Source: Streptomyces sp. CB09001 (GTDB taxonomy: Bacteria; Actinomycetota; Actinomycetes; Streptomycetales; Streptomycetaceae). Taken from it: 64,000 bases of DNA. The notes under the pieces were generated by a model. The model was not told the DNA's origin, did no database searches, and worked only from the letters and a program-made list of their open reading frames with translations. Where the stretch lies: NCBI RefSeq assembly GCF_003369795.1, contig NZ_CP026730.1:6315001-6379000 (forward strand). The letters run 5' to 3'. Of this stretch, positions 40,342-47,925 are shown in pieces (position 1 is the stretch's first letter; each line of letters opens with the position of its first letter). Both the position numbers and the translations under genes were made by a program.

Positions 40342-40881
40342 TCAGTCGTCCAGCGTCCGGGCGTACCGCACCTCGGGCACGGCGACGCCCTCCACCTCGA
40401 AGGGCTCCTCGGCTCCGTCGGGGCGGAAACCCGCCCGTTCGTAGAAGCGCCGGGCGCGGGTGTTGTCCCGGAGCACCCACAGGAGCATGCGCGCGTGCCC
40501 GGCGGCCCGGCACCGGCGTACCGACTCCCCGACCAGCGCCTGCCCGATGCCCGCGCCGAACCGTCCGGTGTCGACGTAGAGGGCGTACAACTCGGCGTCC
40601 GCGGTGCGCGCCTCGCCGTCCCGGTAGGGACCGTGACAGGCCCAGCCGACGACCTCGCCGCCCTCGTCCTCGGCGACCAGGTTCACCAAGCCCTTTGGGG
40701 GCCGGGCGAACAGGGAGCGGCGGCGCTCGGCGTCGGCGGCCGCGTCCATCGCGTCGAGGTACGGCTGCGGCATCAGGCCCCGGTAGGCGCTCTGCCAGCC
40801 CCGGACCCGGATCAGGGACACCCGGTCGCAGTCCGCGAGGGCCATCTCCCGCACCCGCACGCGCGGCCGCGGACCGCTCAC
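40342..40881 (-). CDS. GNAT family N-acetyltransferase
   Basis: 179 aa. RVREMALADCDRVSLIRVRGW starts the fold. LYALYVDTGRFGAGIGQALV is the acetyl-CoA loop, and LLWVLRDNTRARRFYERAGFRPDGAE the typical C-terminal region. GTG 40881 overlaps the RidA stop (GTGA), so the gene is translationally coupled to RidA. The substrate is not predictable; it resembles small GNATs that acetylate amino acids or antibiotics. Confidence 0.87.
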   Translation of the reverse strand: MSGPRPRVRVREMALADCDRVSLIRVRGWQSAYRGLMPQPYLDAMDAAADAERRRSLFARPPKGLVNLVAEDEGGEVVGWACHGPYRDGEARTADAELYALYVDTGRFGAGIGQALVGESVRRCRAAGHARMLLWVLRDNTRARRFYERAGFRPDGAEEPFEVEGVAVPEVRYARTLDD

Positions 40882-41276
40882 GGCGCCACGACCGCGAACG
40901 CCTCGATCTCCATGAGGAACTCCGGCCGGACCAGCGCGGCCACCTGCACCGCGGAGGCGGCCGGCAGCCGGTCGTCGGGTATGTGCTCGGCGCGGGCGGC
41001 GCGGATCGCGCCCATGTGGGCCATGTCCGTGACGAAGAAGGTCAGCTTCACCACGTCGTCGAAGCCCGCTCCGGCCGAGGCCAGGCACCGCCGCAGGTTC
41101 TCGAAGGCCTGGCGGGCCTGGGCCGCGGGGTCGCCCGCGCCGACCACCCTGCCGTCCTCGTCCAGGGCGAGCTGCCCCGAGACGGCCACGAACCGCCCGG
41201 TGCCGAGGACGACATGGGTGTACTGCGCGGCGGGCGCGACGCCCTCGGGGGCCGGGATCCTGGTCAGCTCACTCAT
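40878..41276 (-). CDS. RidA family (YjgF/Rid) protein
   Basis: 132 aa. FVAVSGQLALDEDGRVVGAG, QARQAFENLRRCLASAGAGF and a C-terminal FLMEIEAFAVV match the Rid trimer fold. In true RidA an Arg in the C-terminal region (usually PxxRx) binds the imine. Here the region reads AALVRPEFLMEIEA, so an Arg is present. It may hydrolyse reactive enamine/imine intermediates. It is coupled to the downstream GNAT gene. Confidence 0.87.
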   Translation of the reverse strand: MSELTRIPAPEGVAPAAQYTHVVLGTGRFVAVSGQLALDEDGRVVGAGDPAAQARQAFENLRRCLASAGAGFDDVVKLTFFVTDMAHMGAIRAARAEHIPDDRLPAASAVQVAALVRPEFLMEIEAFAVVAP

Positions 41277-41346
41277 GCGTCCATCGTGGACCACGCCACT
41301 GACAACGCCGCCGAGGGGGTGCGGCCGACGTGCGGCAACGGGACGG

Positions 41347-42942
41347 CTAGCCGCGGAAGCCGAGCAGTCCGTGCAGGGTCGAACCCCGCGAGGACGTGGA
41401 AGCCGCCTTGGACTCCAGAGGCTTCGGTTCGGGCAGTGCCGGGCACACCGCGTCCGCCTCCGCCTCGCCACCGTCGCCGCGCGGCACCGTACCGTCGGTC
41501 AGGTAGGCCGCCAGGTGCTCGTCCAGGCAGTCGTTCCCGCTCAGCGTGATGCCGTGGTTCCCGCCGCCCTCCTCGACGACGAGGGCGGAGTCGTGCAGCA
41601 GCCGGTGCGCGGCGACGCCGCCCTCGTACGGCGTGGCCGCGTCGCCGGTCGCCTGGAACAGCAGGACCGGGGGCAGCCCGTCGTTGGCGACGTCCACCGG
41701 CTGCCTGGACCCCGTGGGCCAGAACGCGCAGGGCGCGTTGTACCAGGCGTTGTTCCACACCATGAAGGGTGCCTTCTCGTACAGGTCCCAGCTGTCGTCC
41801 CGCCACTCGTCCCAGTCCCGGGGCCAGTCGGCGTCGCGGCACTGCACCGCGGTGTAGACGCTGTAGCCGTTGTCCCCGGAGTCGCCCAGGGCGCCGAAGT
41901 TCTCGTAGGCCTCGACCAGCGGGCCGGTGTCCTCGTCCTTGACGTAGGCGGCGAACGCCTCGGCCAGGTAGGGCCAGTAGCCGTTGTAGTACCCGCCCGG
42001 CAGGTAGGTGTCCTCCAGCTCGGAGGCGCCGACCTGCCCGCCGGCCGGCCGCTTCGCCAGCGCCGTCCGCATGGCGTACCAGGCGGCCTCGACCCGCTCG
42101 GGGTCGCTGCCCAGACCGTAGTCCGCGTCGTGCTCGGCGATCCAGGCCAGGAACGCCCGGTGGCGGTCGTTGAAGGCGAGGTCCTGGTTGAGGTTGGCGT
42201 CGTACCAGACGTCGTCCGGCCCCACGACGGAGTCCAGGACCAGCCGCCGCACCCGGTCCGGATAGAGCCTGGCGTAGACGGCGCCCAGGTAGGTGCCGTA
42301 CGAGTAGCCGAAGTAGTTGAGCTGCTCCGAGCCGAGTGCCGCGCGGATCGCGTCGACGTCCCGCGCCGCGTCGACCGTGCCCATGTACGGCAGCACGTCC
42401 GCGTACTTCCCGCCGCAGGCGTCGGCGAAGGACTTCGCGCGCGCGAGGTTGGCCTGCTCGACGTCCGGCGTGTCCGGCAGCGAGTCGGGCCGCACCGGGT
42501 CGAAGTGCCCCGGCAGACAGTCCAGCGCGGGACTGCTCCTGCCCACGCCGCGCGGGTCGAAGCCGATGACGTCGTACTGGGCGGCCACCTTCGCGGGCAG
42601 CGACGACGCCACGAACCCGGCGAGCGTCAGCCCGCTGCCCCCGGGACCGCCGGGATTCACCAGCAGGGGGCCCTGGTACGTGCTGGCGGTGTGCGGGACG
42701 CGGGACAGCGCCAGCGTGATCTGCCGCCCGCGCGGACGCGCGTGGTCGAGCGGCACCTTCAGGGACGCGCACTGGAGCGTCGGGTAGTCCTCCGTGGCGC
42801 ACTTCTCCCAGTGCGGGCCCGCCGCGGGCGCCGCGGTCGCGGGGTGCGTGGGCCGTGGTGCGCTCGCGTCGGCGGGGACGGCGGTGACGGTGCCGGCGGC
42901 GATGACGGCGGCACCGCACAGCACGGCTGCGCGTTGTCTCAT
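41347..42942 (-). CDS. Secreted alpha/beta hydrolase, tripeptidyl-aminopeptidase-like
   Basis: 531 aa. The signal peptide is MRQRAAVLCGAAVIAAGTVT followed by an Ala-rich cleavage region. Family motifs are PLLVNPGGPGGSG (oxyanion), YDVIGFDPRGVGRSSP, nucleophile Ser215 in GYSYGTYLG, and a C-terminal TAP-like part (LLFQATGDAATPYEGG, then His in GGGNHGITLSGNDCL). Six or more Cys suggest disulfides. These are the features of the SlpD/SlpE/Tap group of secreted mycelium-associated peptidases. It should release N-terminal peptides outside the cell. Confidence 0.92.
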   Translation of the reverse strand: MRQRAAVLCGAAVIAAGTVTAVPADASAPRPTHPATAAPAAGPHWEKCATEDYPTLQCASLKVPLDHARPRGRQITLALSRVPHTASTYQGPLLVNPGGPGGSGLTLAGFVASSLPAKVAAQYDVIGFDPRGVGRSSPALDCLPGHFDPVRPDSLPDTPDVEQANLARAKSFADACGGKYADVLPYMGTVDAARDVDAIRAALGSEQLNYFGYSYGTYLGAVYARLYPDRVRRLVLDSVVGPDDVWYDANLNQDLAFNDRHRAFLAWIAEHDADYGLGSDPERVEAAWYAMRTALAKRPAGGQVGASELEDTYLPGGYYNGYWPYLAEAFAAYVKDEDTGPLVEAYENFGALGDSGDNGYSVYTAVQCRDADWPRDWDEWRDDSWDLYEKAPFMVWNNAWYNAPCAFWPTGSRQPVDVANDGLPPVLLFQATGDAATPYEGGVAAHRLLHDSALVVEEGGGNHGITLSGNDCLDEHLAAYLTDGTVPRGDGGEAEADAVCPALPEPKPLESKAASTSSRGSTLHGLLGFRG

Positions 42943-43121
42943 GGCGATCTCCCAGGACTCCCAGGACGGCGGGGCTGCGGTCCGCGCGGGTCGCGGTCCC
43001 CGCCGGATCGTCCCGGGGAGCGCCTTCGGAAGAACGAGAGCCGTCCATACTTGACCCGATTGGGCCGGAAGATGCCCTCCAATGCTCTTACTCGGCCGCT
43101 CCGGGTGGGCTCACGGTGCCG

Positions 43122-43421
43122 TCAGAGCCCGAGCCCGCCCGCGACCGACATCTCCTGCTTGGTGAACTCCCCCGTCAGCATGGGCATGGCCCGGCCGATG
43201 GCGTCCTTCGCCGCGGGCAGTTCCAGCGAGGCGTCGTGATGTTCCCTCGTCCGCCACACCTCGGTCACCCAGATCGTCGTCTCGTCGTCTTCGGACGCTC
43301 CCACGAGATACAGCTCGCATCCGGCGTCCCGCATACCGTCGGCGGCGCTCAGGAGAAGGGTGACCACCTCCTCGCGGAAGCCGGGCCGGGTCTTCATCGA
43401 AGCGATGCATCCGTAGGCCAT
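43122..43421 (-). CDS. Antibiotic-biosynthesis-monooxygenase-like (ABM) domain protein
   Basis: 99 aa, a single dimeric alpha-beta barrel: ASMKTRPGFREEVVTLLLSA, CELYLVGASEDDETTIWVTE, VWRTREHHDASLELP. Such small proteins can be cofactor-free monooxygenases, heme-degrading enzymes or of unknown role. ATG 43421 has GGAT(C)C-rich upstream sequence but only a weak ribosome site. It stands alone. Confidence 0.8.
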   Translation of the reverse strand: MAYGCIASMKTRPGFREEVVTLLLSAADGMRDAGCELYLVGASEDDETTIWVTEVWRTREHHDASLELPAAKDAIGRAMPMLTGEFTKQEMSVAGGLGL

Positions 43422-43484
43422 GGAGGATCCCTTTCACTCTGGGCGGGGCCGGCTTCTTCGACCGGAGCGCGTACCCGAAGGCTG

Positions 43485-44531
43485 TCAGATGAGGGAGAGC
43501 TGGACCGGCTCCGGGGACGTGGGTTCGGCCGGGCGCGAGTGCTCAGGCTCCCCGGTCCTTCGCGGCATCCCCGCGCGCGCGGGACCGATGCCGTACTCGC
43601 GGGCCAGGTCGTGCACCTGACGCGTGATCCTGCGCTGGTACCACTTCGGGGCGTAGGCGCCGTCCGCGTACAGCCGTTCGTACCGGCGGACCAGGTGCGG
43701 GTGGTGCCGGCCGAGCCAGGCCATGAACCACTCGCGGGCGCCCGGACGCAGGTGCAGCACCAGGGGTGTGACCGAGGTGGCACCGGCGGCGGCGATGGCA
43801 CGCACGGTGGCCCTCAGCTGGGCCGGTTCGTCGCCGAGGAAGGGAATGACCGGTGCCATCAGCACCCCGCAGCCGATGCCGCGCTCGCCGAGGGCCCGGA
43901 CTATTTCGAGCCGGCGCTCCGGGGCCGGGGTGCCCGGCTCCACGGTGCGCCACAGCTCCGCGTCGGTGAAGCCGACCGAGACCGAGATGCCCACGTCCGT
44001 CACCTGTGCCGCCCGGGTCAGCAGGTCCAGGTCGCGCAGGATCAGCGTGCCCTTGGTGAGGATCGAGAAGGGGTTCGCGCGCTCGGTGAGGGCCTCGATG
44101 ATGCCCGGCATCAGCCGGTAGCGGCCCTCCGCGCGCTGGTAGCAGTCGACGTTGGTGCCCATCGCGACGTGTTCGCCCTGCCAGCGGCGCGAGGCCAGCT
44201 GGCGGCGCAGCACCTCGGGCGCGTTCACCTTGACGACGATCTGCGAGTCGAAGCCGAGTCCCGTGTCGAGGTCCAGGTAGCTGTGCGTCTTGCGCGCGAA
44301 GCAGTACACGCACGCGTGCGTGCAGCCCCGGTAGGGGTTCACCGTCCACTCGAACGGCATGCGCGAGGCCCCCGGCACCCGGTTCAGGATCGAGCGGGCC
44401 CGCACCTCGTGGAAGGTGATGCCTCTGAACTCGGGCGTGTCGAAGGTGCGGGTGACGACGGCGTCCGCGCCGAACAGCGCGGTGTCCGCCGCCCGGGCGT
44501 GGTCGGAGTCCGTGAGGTTCTCCCAGCGCAT
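43485..44531 (-). CDS. Rv2578c-family radical SAM protein
   Basis: 348 aa. The [4Fe-4S] motif is CTHACVYCFAR (CxxxCxxC) in YRGCTHACVYCFARKTHSYL. HVAMGTNVDCYQRAEGRYRL then MPGIIEALTERANPFSILTKGT and GISVSVGFTDAELWRTVEPG match the family close to SplB-type photoproduct lyases. A DNA-repair role is plausible but unproven. ATG 44531 has GAGGAGG upstream. A LexA-type box (44565-44576) lies 34 bp before the start, so SOS control is likely. Confidence 0.9.
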   Translation of the reverse strand: MRWENLTDSDHARAADTALFGADAVVTRTFDTPEFRGITFHEVRARSILNRVPGASRMPFEWTVNPYRGCTHACVYCFARKTHSYLDLDTGLGFDSQIVVKVNAPEVLRRQLASRRWQGEHVAMGTNVDCYQRAEGRYRLMPGIIEALTERANPFSILTKGTLILRDLDLLTRAAQVTDVGISVSVGFTDAELWRTVEPGTPAPERRLEIVRALGERGIGCGVLMAPVIPFLGDEPAQLRATVRAIAAAGATSVTPLVLHLRPGAREWFMAWLGRHHPHLVRRYERLYADGAYAPKWYQRRITRQVHDLAREYGIGPARAGMPRRTGEPEHSRPAEPTSPEPVQLSLI

Positions 44532-44564
44532 TGAGGCCTCCTCGGTAGCACTGCCGACACAATA

Positions 44565-44576
44565 GAACACTTGTTC
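44565..44576 (-). promoter_or_regulatory. LexA-type SOS box
   Basis: GAAC-ACTT-GTTC fits the actinobacterial LexA core GAACnnnnGTTC. It lies 34 bp upstream of the radical SAM start, next to a -10-like TATTGT on the minus strand (44564-44559). The outer bases do not match the full TCGAAC/GTTCGA consensus. The divergent SRPBCC gene start is 153 bp away on the other side. Confidence 0.65.
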
Positions 44577-44728
44577 CCTTGATCGTGCGGGCGAGCCGCG
44601 CGGGCGAGCCGTGCGGACGAGGCTGCGGGCGAGTCGCGCGGGGCCGCTTCGCGCCCCCCGATTTGGTGGCCGGGCGGCGGGGTGGTTGGCTTGCCCCGAA
44701 CCCGAGAACCAGGCCCTGGAGGAACCCG

Positions 44729-45172
44729 ATGGCGCAGGTCGAGGCGACGACGGAGCGGATCGTCGCAGCGGACGCGGAGACGGTGTTCGACACCCTCGCC
44801 GACTACAGCGGCACCCGCGAGAAGCTGCTGCCCGAGCACTTCAGCGAGTACGAGGTCCGGGAGGGCGGCGACGGCGAGGGCACCCTCGTGCACCTGAAGC
44901 TCCAGGCCACCAGCAAGCGCGTCCGCGACTGCCTGCTGGAGGTCACCGAGCCGACCGACGGCGAGCTGGTCGAGAAGGACCGCAACTCGTCCATGGTGAC
45001 CACCTGGCGGGTCACCCCGGCGGGCGAGGGCAAGTCCCGGGTCGTCGTGCTCACCACCTGGCAGGGTGCGGGCGGAGTCGGCGGCTTCTTCGAGAAGACC
45101 TTCGCCCCCAAGGGCCTCGCCCGGATCTACGACGCCCTGCTCGCCAAGCTCGCCGCCGAGGTCGAGAAGTAG
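44729..45172 (+). CDS. SRPBCC (polyketide cyclase/START-like) family protein
   Basis: 147 aa. It shows the START-fold pattern: VEATTERIVAADAETVFDTL, ADYSGTREKLLPEHFSEYEV, a curved sheet, and a C-terminal helix GLARIYDALLAKLAAEVEK over the cavity. Such proteins bind hydrophobic ligands or act as simple cyclases. ATG 44729 has GGAGG six bases upstream. No partner genes suggest the ligand. Confidence 0.85.
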   Translation: MAQVEATTERIVAADAETVFDTLADYSGTREKLLPEHFSEYEVREGGDGEGTLVHLKLQATSKRVRDCLLEVTEPTDGELVEKDRNSSMVTTWRVTPAGEGKSRVVVLTTWQGAGGVGGFFEKTFAPKGLARIYDALLAKLAAEVEK

Positions 45173-45322
45173 CCAAACGGCAGGCACGGGGCGGCCGTTG
45201 GCCGCCTCACCGGTTCGAGTGATCTCCGTGCGAACCCACCGCACGTCCGTAACTCGTCGCACTTGTTCGCAGTTGTCGCCTCAGGCGGCAAATGTGAGCA
45301 GGTGTGACGAGGGGAGCGGTAC

Positions 45323-47779
45323 GTGGGCGGGATCACTCTGGTGCAGGACCCGGTAAGGGATCCCGCACACGACGAACCGGTCGTTACGGCCCAGGCACCC
45401 CCGGAGGCGCCCGTTCCCGAGCCGGAGGGGGAGCGGGACGCCGGGCTGAGCCCGCGCCGGGTGCGGCTGGTCTTCGTCGGGCTGATGCTGGCGCTGCTGC
45501 TCGCCGCCCTGGAGCAGATGATCGTCGCCACGGCGCTGCCGAAGATCGTCGGTGAGCTGCACGGTCTGGACAAGATGTCCTGGGCCATCACCGCGTACCT
45601 GCTCACCTCCACCGTCGGACTGCCGATCTACGGCAAGCTCGGCGACCTCTTCGGCCGCAAGGGCGTCTTCCAGTTCGCCATCCTGGTCTTCGTCGTGGGC
45701 TCCGCGCTCGCCGGACGCGCGCAGACCATGGACCAGCTGATCGCCTTCCGCGCGGTGCAGGGCGTCGGCGCGGGCGGCCTGATGATCGGCGTCCAGGCGA
45801 TCATCGCGGACATCGTGCCGCCCCGCGAACGCGGCCGGTACATGGGCCTGATCGGCGCCGCCTTCGGACTCGCCTCGGTCGCGGGCCCGCTCCTGGGCGG
45901 CTACTTCACCGACCACCTCACCTGGCGCTGGTGCTTCTACATCAACGTGCCCTTCGGCCTGGTCACCATGGCCGTCGTCGCCGTCGTCCTCAAGCTGCCC
46001 AGGCCGCGGGTCAAGCCGCGCCTCGACATCCTCGGCGCCCTGCTGCTCGCCGCCGCCTCCACCTGCCTGGTGCTGCTCACCAGCTGGGGCGGCACCGAGT
46101 ACGAGTGGGGCTCAGAGGTCATCCTCGGCCTCGGCGCCGGAGCGGTCGCGGCCACCCTGCTCTTCCTGGTCGCCGAGCACTTCGCGCCCGAACCTCTGAT
46201 CCCGCTGCGCCTGTTCCGGGACTCCATCTTCAACGTCACCGCCCTGGTCGGCCTGGTCATCGGCGTCGCCCTGTTCGGCGCCGCCAGCTACCTGCCGACC
46301 TTCCTCCAGATGGTCGACGGCGCCAGCGCCACCGAGTCCGGCCTGCTGATGCTGCCGATGATGGGCGGCATCGTCGGCGCCTCGATCATCTCCGGACAGC
46401 TCATCAGCCGCACCGGTCACTACCGGATCCACCCGATCCTGGGCAGCGCACTGTCCGTCCTCGGCATGTGGCTGCTCTCCCGCCTCGGCACCGACACGTC
46501 CCGGCTGCACTACAGCATCTGGATGGCCGTCCTCGGCGCCGGCATCGGCCTGGTGATGCCGGTCCTGGTCCTCGCCGTCCAGAACTCGGTGCGCCCCACC
46601 GACCTGGGCACCGCCACCAGCGCCAACAACTACTTCCGGCAGATCGGCGGCAGCGTCGGCGCGGCCGTCTTCGGCACCCTCTTCGCGGGCCGGCTCACCG
46701 ACGCCCTGGCCGACCGGATCCCCGCCGAAGCGGGAGTCGACCTCCCCGACGCCGAGGCCATCACCCCCCAGCTCGTCCACTCCCTGCCCCCGGCCATGCG
46801 CGACGCCTACATCGGGGCGTACGCCGACGCCATGCCGCGGATCTTCCTCTACCTGGTGCCGGTGCTCGTCCTCGGGCTCCTCATCGCCCTCTTCCTCAAG
46901 GAGAAACCCCTGGTGTCCCACAACGCCCCCGTCACCGACCCGGAGACCGCACAGCACGCACAGCACGCGCCGCAGGCCCAGCCGGCCGCCCAGGTCCCGC
47001 CGGCCAGGTCGCCCTACGCCGGCGGCATCCCCGTCTGCGGCACGGTCCAGCACCCCGACGGCACCGTCGTGCCCCGCGCGGCGCTCACCCTCATCGACGT
47101 CGGCGGACAGCAGATCGGCCGGGGCGCCAGCGGCGACGACGGACGGTACGCGCTGGCCACGCCCGGCTCCGGGGCGTACGTCCTGATCGCCGCGGCCGGC
47201 GGCCACCAGCCGCAGGCGGTCTCGGTGACGGTCGGCGAGCGTCCGGTGGAACTCGACGTGGTCCTCGGCGGCGCCGGCCGCCTCGCGGGCAGCGTCATGA
47301 CCGCCGACGGCAGCCCCGTGCGCGACGCGACCGTCACCCTCACCAACGTCCACGGCGAGGTCGTCGCCACCACCCGCAGCGGCCGCGAGGGCGGCTACGT
47401 CATCACGGAGCTGGTGGCCGGCGAGTACACCCTCGCCGCCAGCGCCCCCGCCTTCCGCCCGGCCGCGCTGCCGGTCAGCGTCCAGGCCGCCCGGGAGACC
47501 CGCCAGGACGTCGAGCTGGCCGGCGGCGCCGTGCTGCGCGGCACCGTGCGGGCCAGTGGCGGACGGGCCGTGGAGGACGCGCGCGTGACGCTGCTCGACG
47601 CCGCGGGCAACGTGGTGGACACCCTCACCACCGGCCCGGACGGCACGTTCCGCTTCGTCGACCTGTCGTCCGGCGAGTACACCGTCATCGCGGCCGGATA
47701 CCCGCCGGTCGCGACCGTGCTCCAGGTGGCCGGCGGCGGCAGGACGGAGCGTGACCTGCAGCTCGGCCACGAGGACTGA
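45323..47779 (+). CDS. DHA2-type MFS multidrug transporter with three C-terminal carboxypeptidase-regulatory-like modules
   Basis: 818 aa. Residues about 40-530 are a 14-helix MFS exporter: LLAALEQMIVATALPKIVGE, GLPIYGKLGDLFGRKGVFQF (motif A) and the RAVQGVGAGGLMIG motif. After an Ala/Gln/His/Pro linker, about 565-815 contains three beta-sandwich repeats, each with G-x-V and DG-x-Y/F: VCGTVQHPDGTVV, LAGSVMTADGSPV and LRGTVRASGGRAV, each ending in GEYTL/GEYTV-type strands. It should export drugs or lipids by proton antiport. The modules are normally extracytoplasmic, yet a 14-helix MFS ends in the cytoplasm. GTG 45323 follows GGGGAG. Confidence 0.9.
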   Translation: MGGITLVQDPVRDPAHDEPVVTAQAPPEAPVPEPEGERDAGLSPRRVRLVFVGLMLALLLAALEQMIVATALPKIVGELHGLDKMSWAITAYLLTSTVGLPIYGKLGDLFGRKGVFQFAILVFVVGSALAGRAQTMDQLIAFRAVQGVGAGGLMIGVQAIIADIVPPRERGRYMGLIGAAFGLASVAGPLLGGYFTDHLTWRWCFYINVPFGLVTMAVVAVVLKLPRPRVKPRLDILGALLLAAASTCLVLLTSWGGTEYEWGSEVILGLGAGAVAATLLFLVAEHFAPEPLIPLRLFRDSIFNVTALVGLVIGVALFGAASYLPTFLQMVDGASATESGLLMLPMMGGIVGASIISGQLISRTGHYRIHPILGSALSVLGMWLLSRLGTDTSRLHYSIWMAVLGAGIGLVMPVLVLAVQNSVRPTDLGTATSANNYFRQIGGSVGAAVFGTLFAGRLTDALADRIPAEAGVDLPDAEAITPQLVHSLPPAMRDAYIGAYADAMPRIFLYLVPVLVLGLLIALFLKEKPLVSHNAPVTDPETAQHAQHAPQAQPAAQVPPARSPYAGGIPVCGTVQHPDGTVVPRAALTLIDVGGQQIGRGASGDDGRYALATPGSGAYVLIAAAGGHQPQAVSVTVGERPVELDVVLGGAGRLAGSVMTADGSPVRDATVTLTNVHGEVVATTRSGREGGYVITELVAGEYTLAASAPAFRPAALPVSVQAARETRQDVELAGGAVLRGTVRASGGRAVEDARVTLLDAAGNVVDTLTTGPDGTFRFVDLSSGEYTVIAAGYPPVATVLQVAGGGRTERDLQLGHED

Positions 47780-47785
47780 GACCGG

Positions 47786-47815
47786 CACACCGGCGCGCGG
47801 GCGCGCGCCGGTGTG
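47786..47815 (+). terminator. Terminator after the MFS gene
   Basis: A 14-base inverted repeat (CACACCGGCGCGCG, 47786-47799, against 47802-47815) starts seven bases after the MFS stop. The centre has only two bases, so in RNA the stem will be a little shorter. TT follows. It is a probable terminator. Confidence 0.65.
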
Positions 47816-47925
47816 TTCGCGCGCCACCAATTCCCCCGTTGCCGCACATGGTCACCGGCCACCCCCGTACGGTGGTGGCGGCGACACAGATCTTGCGGAG
47901 CCGTGGGCAGAGAGGGCCTGACGCC

